Assembly (NCBI GenBank): GCA_963764315.1 | Contig: CAVXSB010000007.1 | Location: 62,001 to 126,000 of the forward strand | Origin: DATLWN01 sp963764315 | GTDB lineage: Bacteria; Pseudomonadota; Zetaproteobacteria; Mariprofundales; Mariprofundaceae | DNA length: 64,000 bases | Direction of reading: 5' to 3' | Shown: positions 46,519 through 55,328 of the stretch, piece by piece | How the letters are laid out: each line of letters opens with the position of its first letter | Numbering within the stretch: position 1 is the stretch's first letter | The notes under the pieces: model-generated | What the model was told of the DNA's origin: nothing | Databases searched by the model: none | What the model saw: only the letters and a program-made list of their open reading frames with translations | Position numbers and translations under genes: made by a program

Positions 46519-47450
46519 ACGCCTCTGCGAACAATCTTCTGGCCATCGAGAACCTGAGCCTCAGCGTGCGCGCCGGGCATCTGATCCCCAGCCGCAAGCA
46601 GGTGCTGCAGGGCGTGTCGTTCGCGATACCCCGGGGTACCGCCACCGCCTATCTCGGGCCGAACGGCGCCGGCAAGACCAGCACCTTCCGGGTACTGACC
46701 GGCCTGTGCCGACGTGACGCCGGCCGTATCCTCTATGACGGGGTGCCGGTCGCATCCCTGCCCTCGGCACGTATCGGCTTTATGCCCGAACAGCCCTACT
46801 TCTATCGCAACCTGACGCCGCTGGAACTGCTTACCGGTTTTTCCCGCCTGTCCGGGCTTGCCGGCGATATCCGTCGCCGCATCGATGCCTGGGCGGAAAG
46901 GCTGGATTTCGCCGCCGTGCTGCACCAGCGGCTGGCCGCCTGTTCCAAGGGACAGGTGCAGCGCGTCGGCCTGGCGCAGGCGCTGATCCATGAGCCGGAA
47001 TGCATCATCCTCGACGAGCCCTTCTCAGGCCTCGACCCGCTGGGGCGGGAATGCGTGCGCCATGCCATCCAGGGCGAGGTCGTCCGCGGCGCCACGCTGC
47101 TGTTCTCCTCGCATATCCTCGACGATGCCGAGAGCCTGTGCGAACACGTGGTGGTACTGAACCACGGCGAGGTCGCCTATGCCGGGGATATGCGCACGCT
47201 GCTCGGCGGGCACGGCGGCTGGCAGCTGTGGATCGACTGGCCGGCAGGGGACTTCCCGCCCTGCCCGGACACCGAGGTGCGGCGCAACGCCGATGGCAGC
47301 CTGGAGATCCGGGCCGACAGCGAACAGGCGCGGGACGAGGTGCTGCGCCGGGTGCTGGCGCAAGCCGGGGCCAGGGTCATCGCCGTGAATGCGGCGCGGC
47401 GCAGCCTGGAGTCGGCCTTCGTCGACCTGCTGCACGGGGCGGCGGCGTGA
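46515..47450 (+). CDS. ABC transporter ATP-binding protein of the pilin locus
   Basis: ATPase of 311 residues. Walker A is LGPNGAGKTSTF, the signature is CSKGQVQRVGLAQAL (LSGGQ replaced by CSKGQ) and Walker B is IILDEPFSGLDPLG. A roughly 90-residue C-terminal extension follows the core, as in CcmA/NatA-type ABC-2 ATPases. The GTG start overlaps the TPR-like gene, and its stop overlaps the permease start. The transported substrate is unknown; a role in pilus surface structures is inferred from position. Confidence 0.88.
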   Translation: MNASANNLLAIENLSLSVRAGHLIPSRKQVLQGVSFAIPRGTATAYLGPNGAGKTSTFRVLTGLCRRDAGRILYDGVPVASLPSARIGFMPEQPYFYRNLTPLELLTGFSRLSGLAGDIRRRIDAWAERLDFAAVLHQRLAACSKGQVQRVGLAQALIHEPECIILDEPFSGLDPLGRECVRHAIQGEVVRGATLLFSSHILDDAESLCEHVVVLNHGEVAYAGDMRTLLGGHGGWQLWIDWPAGDFPPCPDTEVRRNADGSLEIRADSEQARDEVLRRVLAQAGARVIAVNAARRSLESAFVDLLHGAAA

Positions 47451-48214
47451 ACGGCATTCTGCAGCTGGCGCGCCTGACCTTCATCGAGGCGGTGCGGCAG
47501 CGCATCGCCTACGGCGTACTCGCCTTCCTGGCGGTGCTGCTGGCCACGGCGGCATTGATCTCCAGCGTCACCATGGGCCGGACCGAGATGTTGATCCTCG
47601 ACCTGGGGCTCGGCGGCATCTCCATCCTCGGCAACCTGATGGCCATGCTGTTCGCCATCCAGAGCCTGCAGCAGGAGCGCGACAGCCGGGCGTTGTACGT
47701 GTTGCTGATCCGCCTGCCGCAGCGCTGGCATTATGTGCTGGGCAAGTTCGCCGGCCTGGCGGCGGTACTGGCGCTGATGATCGTCGTCATGGGGCTGCTG
47801 CTGGCACTCACCGCCTATCCCTTCGGCGCCTTCCATCTGGGCTCGTTCGCTCAGGCCATGCTGGCGACGGTGTTCGAGGCCTGGATAGTCATCGCCGTGG
47901 CCATGCTGTTCGCCCAGACCAGCAGCCTGTTCCTGGGCGTGCTGTTGACGCTGGCCGTCGATATCGCCGGCCGCTTTACCGACGTCATGCATCAGTTTGC
48001 CGGCCAGCTCCATGCGAAGGCGGTGCAGTGGCTGGTCACCGGCATGTACTACGCGCTGCCCAATTTCGCCGCCATCAACCTGCGCGACGAGGCCGGCTAT
48101 ATCCCGGCCTACGATTGGGGACGCATGGCCTCGGTGTGCGCCTATGCGGGGGCCGAAACGGCGCTGCTGCTGCTGCTCGTCATCTGGGTGTTCGGGCGCC
48201 GGAACCTCACCTAG
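47447..48214 (+). CDS. ABC-2-type permease of the pilin locus
   Basis: Membrane protein of 255 residues with six helices, similar to NosY/ABC-2 permeases. It begins LARLTFIEAVRQRIAYGVLA and has LGLGGISILGNLMAMLFAIQ and a RALYVLLIRLPQRWHYVLGK coupling segment. The GTG start overlaps the ATPase stop, so the pair forms one transporter. It ends six bases before the convergent tsaD stop. No periplasmic binding protein is present, which fits an exporter. Confidence 0.85.
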   Translation: MNGILQLARLTFIEAVRQRIAYGVLAFLAVLLATAALISSVTMGRTEMLILDLGLGGISILGNLMAMLFAIQSLQQERDSRALYVLLIRLPQRWHYVLGKFAGLAAVLALMIVVMGLLLALTAYPFGAFHLGSFAQAMLATVFEAWIVIAVAMLFAQTSSLFLGVLLTLAVDIAGRFTDVMHQFAGQLHAKAVQWLVTGMYYALPNFAAINLRDEAGYIPAYDWGRMASVCAYAGAETALLLLLVIWVFGRRNLT

Positions 48215-48220
48215 GCCGAG

Positions 48221-49234
48221 CTAAGCCTCACCCAGAGGCCAGCGCGCGCGCGCATCCCAGCTCTCGGGGATGGCGTGGGCGCGGCGATAGCCGGCATAGG
48301 CGATCATGGCGCCGTTATCGGTGCAGTAGCGCGGGTCGGGCAGGTACACGGCCAGCGCATCCGCTTCGGCCTCAGCGGCCAGCTGTGCGCGCAGCCGGAC
48401 GTTGGCGGCCACACCGCCGGCCACCACCAGGTGGTGCACCCCCTCCCGGCGGCAGGCGCGCACGGATTTCGTCACCAGCACGTCGACGATGGCGGCTTCC
48501 ACCGCCGCCGCCAGGTCGTGCCGCCATTGCCCGTCCGCCTCGCCCTCAGCGGACTGGGCGGCGAGCATCACGGCCGTCTTCAGCCCCGAGAAGCTGAAAT
48601 CCAGGTTATCGTGCTTGAGCATCGGCCGCGGCAGCGCGAAGCGGCTGGCATCGCCGCCCTCCGCCAGGCGGGCGATCTCGGGACCGCCGGGATAGGGGAG
48701 CCCCAGCAGGCGCGCGGACTTGTCGAAGCATTCCCCGGCCGCATCGTCGATGGTCTGGCCGACGACGGTGTAGCGACCGATGCCGTCGACGCGCACCAGC
48801 AGCGTGTGTCCGCCGGACACCAGCAGGGAGATGAACGGGAAGGGAGGCAGCTGGCCGGTGATGCCCGGGGCCAGCAGATGGCCCTCCATATGGTGCACCG
48901 GGATCACCGGCAGGCCGGCGGCGGCGCCGGCGGCGCGCGCGAAGGCGGTGCCTACCAGCAGCGCCCCCATCAGCCCCGGGCCGGCGGTGACGGCGATACC
49001 GGAAAGATCCCGCCAGCCGAGTCCTGCCTCGCCCATGACCGCGGCCACGAGACCCGGCAGGGCGGCCAGGTGCTCGCGCGAGGCGACCTCGGGCACGATG
49101 CCGCCGAAGCGGGCATGCGTCGGAATCTGGGAGGCGATGCGCTCGGCCAGGATGCGCCCCGTGTCCCCGCCTTCAAAGATGGCGGCGGCGGTTTCGTCGC
49201 AAGAGGTCTCGATGCCCAGGATGCGTGTCGGCAT
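48221..49234 (-). CDS. tsaD: tRNA N6-adenosine threonylcarbamoyltransferase
   Basis: Forms t6A at position 37 of ANN-decoding tRNAs, with TsaB, TsaC and TsaE. It has 337 residues. Family motifs are ILGIETSCDETAAAIFEG, FGGIVPEVASREH, AGPGLMGALLVG, the metal-binding IPVHHMEGHLLAP and LLVSGGHTLLVRV. ATG 49234 overlaps the hyuB stop, which is an unusual pairing, because tsaD normally stands alone or near rpsU. No other t6A gene lies in the window. Confidence 0.97.
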   Translation of the reverse strand: MPTRILGIETSCDETAAAIFEGGDTGRILAERIASQIPTHARFGGIVPEVASREHLAALPGLVAAVMGEAGLGWRDLSGIAVTAGPGLMGALLVGTAFARAAGAAAGLPVIPVHHMEGHLLAPGITGQLPPFPFISLLVSGGHTLLVRVDGIGRYTVVGQTIDDAAGECFDKSARLLGLPYPGGPEIARLAEGGDASRFALPRPMLKHDNLDFSFSGLKTAVMLAAQSAEGEADGQWRHDLAAAVEAAIVDVLVTKSVRACRREGVHHLVVAGGVAANVRLRAQLAAEAEADALAVYLPDPRYCTDNGAMIAYAGYRRAHAIPESWDARARWPLGEA

Positions 49235-50763
49235 CAGTCCTCCCCGTAGGCGCCGCCGCCCGGCGTTTCGATGCGGATGCGGTCGCCCGGCTGCAGTACG
49301 ACCTGGCATTTGCCGGGAAGCTCGTGTTCCCTGCCATCGCGGATCAGGGTATTGCGCCCCGGCATGCCGTCGCCGCCACCGGCCAGGCCCCAGGGGCGCG
49401 AGCTGCGGCGCTCGCTGAGCAGGGAAAGGCTGCAGGGGGCGAGTGCTCGCCATTCGCGCACGATGCCGTCGCCGCCCGGGTGGCGCCCCTTCCCGCCCGA
49501 ATGCGGGCGCAGCCGGTATTGTTCGATACGCAGCGGATAATGCATCTCCAGCACCTCGATCGACGTGTTTTTGGTGTTCGTCATATGGCATTGCACGCCG
49601 GAGAGGCCGTCGCCCGCCGCATGCGCGCCCATGCCGCCGGCCAGCGTCTCGTAATAGACCCAGGCATGCGCTCCGTCACCGCCGCTGAACACCACATTGT
49701 TCATCGTGCCCTGGGCGGCGGCAGGGATGCGATCCGGCAGGGCCAGCGCCAGGGCACCGAGCACGACATCGACGATGCGCTGGCTGGTCTCCACATTGCC
49801 GGCGGCGACGGCCGCACCGGGGCGGGCATGCACCAGCGAGCCTTCGGGGGCATGCAGCCGGATCGGCCGGAAGATGGCCGAGGTCTGCGGCGTCCCCTCG
49901 GGCATCAGGCAGCGGAAGGCGTAATAGACGGCGGCAGCGGTGACGGCGAGCGGGCAGTTCAGCGGACCCCGGCACTGGTCGGCCGTGCCAGCGAAGTCGA
50001 CGTCGGCTTCATCCCCCCGGATCGAAATCCGCACGCGAATCGGCAGCGGCCCGGTCCCCAGGCCATCGTCCTCGATGGCGTCGGCGAAGGCGTAGTCTCC
50101 ATCCGGGATGTCGGCGACGGCCCGGCGGCCATAGCTCTCGGAGGCAGCCAGCAGTGCGGCGAAGGCCCCGTCCGGCAGCGCCAGCTCGGCCAGGCGTCGG
50201 GCGCCGGTACGGCAGGCCGACAGCTGTGCGGCCAGATCGCCGGCGCGTTCGCGTGCCCCCCGGGCGCGGGCGAGGAAGTCCTCGCGGAATGCCTGCGATT
50301 CCTTGCCGGCGGCGAACCAGTGGCGGGGCGGGATCACCAGCCCCTCCTCCTCGAGCCGCGTGTGCAGGCCCATGGAGCCGGGTGTGTCGCCGCCGATGTC
50401 GGCGTGGTGGGCGCGGGCGGCGGCAAAGCCGAGGTGGCGGCCCCGGTCGAACACCGGCACCACGAGGGTGACGTCGGGCAGATGCGTGCCACCGAGGAAG
50501 GGGTCGTTGAACACCACGGCGTCGCCCGGCTCCCAGGCGAAGCGACCGACGATATCGTGCATCGCGAACGCCATCGATCCCAGGTGCACGGGGATATGCG
50601 CCGCCTGCGCCACGAGCGCACCATCCGTATCGAACAGGGCGCAGGAGTAGTCCTCCCGGTCCTTGATGTTCGGGGACAGGGCGGTGCGCCTCAGTGCCGC
50701 CCCCATCTCCGCGCAGATGCCGGCCAGACGGTGGGCGAGGATGCTCAGCTCGATGGCGTTCAC
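49234..50763 (-). CDS. hyuB: Hydantoinase B/oxoprolinase-family protein
   Basis: Large-family subunit B of ATP-dependent hydantoin or 5-oxoproline hydrolysis. It has 509 residues. Typical motifs are REDYSCALFD, PVHLGSMAFAM, FNDPFLGGTHLPDVTLV, ARAHHADIGGDTPGSM and the C-terminal LRPHSGGKGRHPGGDGI. The GTG start overlaps hyuA by four bases. A true substrate (N-methylhydantoin, 5-oxoproline, or an acetophenone-like carbonyl in carboxylase relatives) cannot be told from sequence. Confidence 0.92.
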   Translation of the reverse strand: MNAIELSILAHRLAGICAEMGAALRRTALSPNIKDREDYSCALFDTDGALVAQAAHIPVHLGSMAFAMHDIVGRFAWEPGDAVVFNDPFLGGTHLPDVTLVVPVFDRGRHLGFAAARAHHADIGGDTPGSMGLHTRLEEEGLVIPPRHWFAAGKESQAFREDFLARARGARERAGDLAAQLSACRTGARRLAELALPDGAFAALLAASESYGRRAVADIPDGDYAFADAIEDDGLGTGPLPIRVRISIRGDEADVDFAGTADQCRGPLNCPLAVTAAAVYYAFRCLMPEGTPQTSAIFRPIRLHAPEGSLVHARPGAAVAAGNVETSQRIVDVVLGALALALPDRIPAAAQGTMNNVVFSGGDGAHAWVYYETLAGGMGAHAAGDGLSGVQCHMTNTKNTSIEVLEMHYPLRIEQYRLRPHSGGKGRHPGGDGIVREWRALAPCSLSLLSERRSSRPWGLAGGGDGMPGRNTLIRDGREHELPGKCQVVLQPGDRIRIETPGGGAYGED

Positions 50764-52700
50764 GGACGCTGCTCCAGCAGCAGATGCCCTTCGGGTGACA
50801 CCGACAGCGCCCAGGCCGGCGCCAGCCAGGTGGTGGCGGTCGGCTCGGTGATGATGGCCGGGCCCACCAGGCGCTGGCCGGGTGCCAGGTTCAGGCGCCG
50901 GTAATGCGGCACCATGCCCAGCCCGTGCACATGCCCCTCCCCGGCAGGCTGGGGTACGGCCCCGGATGGCGGCAGGGTCGGCAGGGCAAGCTCCGGGGCG
51001 TCGGCCGTGGTGCTGACGCGCAGGGTGGTCAGCTCGACGTCCATGTCCAGACGGTGGCCGTAGCTGCGTTCGTGCGCATCCCCGAAGGCGGCATCCAGCC
51101 GCTGCAGGTCCGCGTCCCAGGGAAGGTTCAGGGTCGCGCCCTGGCCGGCATAGCGCAGCTCCGCCATACGCCGGTGCGTCAGGGCGTGGCCGGCCATGCG
51201 TCCGGCATTGTCCGCTTCCAGTCCCGCGTACATGTCTTCGATGGCCCCGGCATCGGCGGCACCCAGCGACAGGGGCCAGCTGCGCGAGGCATCGAGCCGG
51301 CGCGGGCTGCACAGCATGCCGAGCGCCGAGAAGGCGCCGCAGGCGGCGGGCACGACGACGCGCGTGATGCGCATGCGGCTGGCCAGGGCGCAGGCGTGCA
51401 GGCCGCCGGCACCGCCGAAGCTGATGAGCGCGAAATCCCTCGGATCGTGGCCGCGCTGCTCGGAGACGGTGCGGATGGCGCCGGCCATCTTCTCCTCGGC
51501 CAGCGCCAGTATGCCCTCGGCCAGTTCCTCGATGCCGAGCCCCAGGCCCTCGGCCATGGCGCCGAGGGCGCTACGGGCGGCCCCGATGTCCAGGGGCAGA
51601 TGTCCGCCGAGGCGGGTACTGGCCGGCAGGCGGCCGAGCACGAGGTTGGCATCGGTGACCGTCGGCAACAAACCGCCGCGTCCATAGCAGGCCGGGCCCG
51701 GGTCGGCACCGGCCGATTCGGGACCGAGCTGCAAGAGCCCGGCGGCATCCGTCCAGGCCAGCGAGCCGCCGCCGGCGCCGATGGTGTGGATATCCAGCAT
51801 CGGCACCGCCACCGGCAGTCCGGCGAGATGACCGTCGGTGGTGATCGTCGGCTCGCCGTCGAGCAGGGCCACGTCGGTGCTGGTACCGCCCATGTCGAAG
51901 CTGATCAGCCGCGAAAGGCCGAGCGTCTCGCCGATGGCCTGCGCCGCCGCCAGGCCGCCGGCAGGCCCCGATAGCACCAGGCGCACGGCGTGCCGGGCCG
52001 CATCCTCGGCCGTCATCAGGCCGCCGGCCGAATGCATCACCAGCAGCTCGCGCGAGGCCAGGTGGCTTCGCAGGTCCGCCAGGTAACCTGCGACCCTCGG
52101 CGCCACATAGGCGTTCAGGAAGGTCGTGGCCGCCCGCTCGTATTCGCGCTGTTCGGGCAGGATGCGGGAGGACAGCGAGACCGACAGGGTATCGGGCAGG
52201 GCCTCGGCGATGGCTTGTTCAAGCCCGGCATCGAGGAATGAGAACAGCAGACAGACGGCCACGGCTTCGTAATCGGCGGCCTTGTCGCGGACGGTTGCGA
52301 GGTCCGTATCCGTCAGCCCCGCCAGCATTTGTCCGTTGGCGCCGGTACGCGCGGATACCCCGAGGCAGTCGCAGGCCTCCGGCCAGCGGGCAGCGACGGG
52401 CGGGGTCAGATCGTAGAGCCGGCGCCGGGTCTGGCGGCCGATGGGGATCAGATCCTCCAGGCCGCGGTTGGTGATGAATAGCGTACGCACGCCCTTGTGT
52501 TCGAGGATGGCGTTGGTGGCCACTGTCGAGCCGTGCACGAGCGAGAAGTCCTCCGCATTCAGGCTGAGTTCATGGATGCCCTGGACGATGGCTGCCGCCG
52601 GGTTGTCAGGAGTGGACAGCACCTTGTGCAGGCGCAGCCGGTGGCCGTCGCTGAGCACGAAATCGGTGAAGGTGCCGCCTGTATCCACGCCGAGCCACAT
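50760..52700 (-). CDS. hyuA: Hydantoinase A/oxoprolinase-family protein
   Basis: ATP-binding partner of HyuB; 646 residues with an actin-like fold. It opens WLGVDTGGTFTDFVLSDG; HGSTVATNAILEHKGV, LSGPAGGLAAAQAIGE, SFDMGGTSTDVAL and DIHTIGAGGGSLAW follow. The upstream gap shares control with the divergent outer-membrane protein gene. The hyuA-hyuB-tsaD run is on one strand with overlapping ends. Other genes for hydantoin or glutathione degradation are not visible. Confidence 0.93.
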   Translation of the reverse strand: MWLGVDTGGTFTDFVLSDGHRLRLHKVLSTPDNPAAAIVQGIHELSLNAEDFSLVHGSTVATNAILEHKGVRTLFITNRGLEDLIPIGRQTRRRLYDLTPPVAARWPEACDCLGVSARTGANGQMLAGLTDTDLATVRDKAADYEAVAVCLLFSFLDAGLEQAIAEALPDTLSVSLSSRILPEQREYERAATTFLNAYVAPRVAGYLADLRSHLASRELLVMHSAGGLMTAEDAARHAVRLVLSGPAGGLAAAQAIGETLGLSRLISFDMGGTSTDVALLDGEPTITTDGHLAGLPVAVPMLDIHTIGAGGGSLAWTDAAGLLQLGPESAGADPGPACYGRGGLLPTVTDANLVLGRLPASTRLGGHLPLDIGAARSALGAMAEGLGLGIEELAEGILALAEEKMAGAIRTVSEQRGHDPRDFALISFGGAGGLHACALASRMRITRVVVPAACGAFSALGMLCSPRRLDASRSWPLSLGAADAGAIEDMYAGLEADNAGRMAGHALTHRRMAELRYAGQGATLNLPWDADLQRLDAAFGDAHERSYGHRLDMDVELTTLRVSTTADAPELALPTLPPSGAVPQPAGEGHVHGLGMVPHYRRLNLAPGQRLVGPAIITEPTATTWLAPAWALSVSPEGHLLLEQRP

Positions 52701-52803
52701 GCGCGCATATTAGCGCCCTGGGGCGTGTTTGCATTCCCTGTGACCTGCGCCACAGGTAACATCCGCCGCCATATTTAGGCTGGCACGGCCAAAGGGGGTA
52801 TGT

Positions 52804-53559
52804 ATGCGATCGATGCGTTTTCCGGTGTTGGCCATCATGCTGCTGCTCGGGGCCACAGTGGCCCGGGCGGACGAGACGGTATCCGTCAAGCTCGGCTACC
52901 AGGACATGGCGATCTCCGGCCAGTTCGCCGGCACCGTCGGTGGCGTCGGCAGTACCATCGACGTCAAGAACGACCTGAGCTTCAAGCGCAGCGACAATAT
53001 CACCGGCGAGCTGGCGCTGCAGCTGGGCGACGAGCGCCTGAGCTTCGGCTACCTGCCGCTGGATTTCAAGGGCAGCGGTACGCTGGCCCGGAACATCAGC
53101 TACAACGGCCAGAACTATGCGGCCGGCACGGCGGTGACCAGCCGCATCAAGGCGACGATCTACGATTTCGCCGTCACCCATTATCTGATCAATATGAACG
53201 ACATGCCGTCGCGCTTCCAGCTCGGCATCGAACCGGCGATAAAGATCGTGCACGCCGAGTCCAGCCTGACGGCAGCGGGCGCCACCAATCAGGTTTCCGC
53301 CTCCGTGCCGATTCCGACCATGGGCCTGCGCGCGCGCGTGGCACTCGCCGATTTCGTCGGCATCGTCGGCCGCGTCGGCTATATGGCCTATGCGAACAAC
53401 CATTTCCTCGACGCCGACGGGCAGATCGAGTTTTCGCCGGTGCCGCTGCTCGGCATTTATGCCGGCTACCGCCGGCTGGACGTCAAGATCGACAACTCGG
53501 GCGCCTATGTGAGCCTGCAGATGGCAGGGCCGTATGCCGGCGCCTTCTTCCGCTTCTGA
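52804..53559 (+). CDS. Predicted outer-membrane beta-barrel protein
   Basis: Exported protein of 251 residues with a signal peptide ending in GATVARADE. The mature part alternates hydrophobic and polar residues in short strands (VSVKLGYQDMAISG; ELALQLGDERLSFGYLPLDF; LRARVALADFVGIVGRVGYM) and ends in a terminal phenylalanine (YAGAFFRF), as expected for an outer-membrane barrel. I do not recognise a named family. Start ATG 52804 has GGGGG six bases upstream. It is followed by the PilP-like gene. Confidence 0.72.
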   Translation: MRSMRFPVLAIMLLLGATVARADETVSVKLGYQDMAISGQFAGTVGGVGSTIDVKNDLSFKRSDNITGELALQLGDERLSFGYLPLDFKGSGTLARNISYNGQNYAAGTAVTSRIKATIYDFAVTHYLINMNDMPSRFQLGIEPAIKIVHAESSLTAAGATNQVSASVPIPTMGLRARVALADFVGIVGRVGYMAYANNHFLDADGQIEFSPVPLLGIYAGYRRLDVKIDNSGAYVSLQMAGPYAGAFFRF

Positions 53560-53614
53560 TATGCGTCTGCTAAGGTGTTTTGGCGGCCGAATGGCCCGCA
53601 GGCAGGAGATGGCG

Positions 53615-54109
53615 ATGCGGCGTAGCATACCGGTGATGGTTCTGGCCCTGATGCTGGCTGCCCCTGCCTGGGCACAGCCGGCACCGGCTGCTGCTGCCGG
53701 CGATGCGGTGCCGGATGCCATGAAGCGCATGCAGAAGGCCCCGGCCATCGATTACGCGCACCTGCGCGATCCCTTCTCTTCCGCTCTCGTCATGTCCCGC
53801 GGCCTGGCGCTCAAGGAGCAACGCCTGCGCAGCGACCACCCGCACGAGGCGCTCGAGGACTTCGACCTGTCGACGCTGAAGCTCGTCGCCGTCTATGCCA
53901 TGGGTCCCGACCGTGTGGCCATGGTCCAGAACGCCGAGGGCAAGGGCTATATCGTCCGCCGCGGCAATTATATGGGCAAGCACGACGGGCGCATCACCAA
54001 TATCGGAGCCGATGCCATCGTGCTCGTCGAGCACGTGCTGAACCCGGCCGGCGAGATCTCCCAGCGCCGGGTGACGCTGACGCTGCAGACCGACGCCAAG
54101 AACCCGTAA
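53615..54109 (+). CDS. PilP-like periplasmic protein
   Basis: Protein of 164 residues with a signal peptide (MVLALMLAAPAWA). The C-terminal beta-domain has DLSTLKLVAVYAMGPDRVAM, a short KGYIVRRGNYMGKHDGRI turn and IVLVEHVLNPAGE, the pattern of type IV pilus alignment protein PilP. It has no lipobox cysteine, and no pilM, pilN, pilO or pilQ gene adjoins it, so it may be an orphan PilP relative. The ATG at 53615 has AGGAG six bases before it; earlier in-frame ATGs lack this spacing. Confidence 0.72.
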   Translation: MRRSIPVMVLALMLAAPAWAQPAPAAAAGDAVPDAMKRMQKAPAIDYAHLRDPFSSALVMSRGLALKEQRLRSDHPHEALEDFDLSTLKLVAVYAMGPDRVAMVQNAEGKGYIVRRGNYMGKHDGRITNIGADAIVLVEHVLNPAGEISQRRVTLTLQTDAKNP

Positions 54110-54113
54110 AGCC

Positions 54114-54755
54114 TTGGCGCTTTCGCAGGCCAAGGTCCGCCGTATTTTCGAGCGCCTGCAGGCGGCCGATCCCGAGCCCAGGACCGAACTCAACTACACC
54201 ACCCCTTTCGAACTGCTGGTCGCCGTCATCCTGTCCGCGCAGGCCACCGATGTCGGCGTCAACAAGGCCACCGCCCGCCTGTTTCCCGTCGCCAACACGC
54301 CACAGGCCATCCTCGATCTCGGCGAGGAGGGGCTGAAGCGCTATATCGCCACCATCGGCCTGTATAACAGCAAGGCTGCGAACATCGTGCGCACGTGCGC
54401 CATGCTGCTGGAGCACCATGGCGGCGAGGTGCCGCACGATCGCCAGGCCCTGGAGCGCCTGCCCGGGGTCGGGCGGAAGACGGCGAATGTGGTGCTCAAC
54501 GTCGTCTTCGGCGATGCCACCATCGCCGTGGACACGCATATCTTCCGCATCGCCAACCGCATCGGCCTGGCACCGGGCAAGACGCCGCTGGCCGTCGAGC
54601 AGGGGCTGATGCGCGTGATTCCGAAGCCGTTCCTGCGCCATGCCCACCACTGGCTGGTGCTGCACGGCCGCTATGTGTGCACCGCGCGCAGGCCCCGCTG
54701 TCCCGTCTGCCCGATCGCCGATCTCTGCCAGTGGCCCGAGAAGGTGTCCGCGTAG
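54114..54755 (+). CDS. nth: Endonuclease III
   Basis: Base-excision repair glycosylase/lyase for oxidised pyrimidines; 213 residues. The helix-hairpin-helix is LERLPGVGRKTANVVLNVVFG with the catalytic lysine, and the catalytic aspartate lies in AVDTHIFRIANRIGL. The 4Fe-4S cluster cysteines are in YVCTARRPRCPVCPIADLCQW. The start is TTG, four bases after the PilP-like stop; there is no earlier ATG in frame. Its stop abuts the convergent maf gene. Confidence 0.97.
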   Translation: MALSQAKVRRIFERLQAADPEPRTELNYTTPFELLVAVILSAQATDVGVNKATARLFPVANTPQAILDLGEEGLKRYIATIGLYNSKAANIVRTCAMLLEHHGGEVPHDRQALERLPGVGRKTANVVLNVVFGDATIAVDTHIFRIANRIGLAPGKTPLAVEQGLMRVIPKPFLRHAHHWLVLHGRYVCTARRPRCPVCPIADLCQWPEKVSA

Positions 54756-55328
54756 TCAGGGGCGCTGCAGCGGTTTCAGATATGCGCTCAGGCGGATCAG
54801 CGGCAGGCCGATCAGTGCCGTCGGATCCTCGCCCTCCATGCGTGCGAACAGGCTGATGCCCAGCCCCTCGGCCTTGAAGGCGCCGGCGCAGCCGAGCGGT
54901 TCATCCAGTGCCACATAGGTGCGGATTTCGGCATCCGCAAGTTCCCGGAATACGACGCGAAAGGGCACGGTCTCGCAGGCCTCGTGGCCATCGGCGATCA
55001 CCGCCAGTCCGGTCAGGAAGGTGGCGGTTCGCCCGGAGAGCATGGCCAGCTGCCGGCAGGCCTGATCCACGCCGCCCGGCTTGCCGAGCACATGGTCACC
55101 GCATACGGCGATCTGGTCGGAGGCGATGACGGTTGCCAGCGGATGGCGGGCGGCCACGGCTCTCGCTTTTCCGAGGGTGTTGTGCGTCACCAGTGCCTCG
55201 GGGGCCATGCTGCCGGGGGCGGCCTCCTCGAAATCCGGGGCCTCGGTGGTAAACGGCAGTTGCAGGCGGGACATGAGTTCCCGGCGATAGGGCGAGGTCG
55301 AGGCCAGGATCAGCGGGCCTTGTTTCAC
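54756..55328 (-). CDS. Maf-family nucleotide pyrophosphatase
   Basis: House-cleaning nucleotide pyrophosphatase of 190 residues. The N-terminal motif LILASTSPYRRELM is followed by EALVTHNTLGKARAVA and VIASDQIAVCGDHVLGKPG, giving the usual S-R-E-K-D set. FRELADAEIRTYVALDEPLGCAGAFK and the final GLPLIRLSAYL complete the family pattern, closest to YceF/MafB. The start is GTG 55328, overlapping the membrane-protein stop. Confidence 0.93.
   Translation of the reverse strand: MKQGPLILASTSPYRRELMSRLQLPFTTEAPDFEEAAPGSMAPEALVTHNTLGKARAVAARHPLATVIASDQIAVCGDHVLGKPGGVDQACRQLAMLSGRTATFLTGLAVIADGHEACETVPFRVVFRELADAEIRTYVALDEPLGCAGAFKAEGLGISLFARMEGEDPTALIGLPLIRLSAYLKPLQRP

Noticed and set aside
52781..52795. 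TGGCACGGCCAAAGG before the outer-membrane protein gene as a sigma54 promoter
   Set aside because: The -24 half matches, but the -12 GC is absent at the required spacing (AAGG in place of TTGC).
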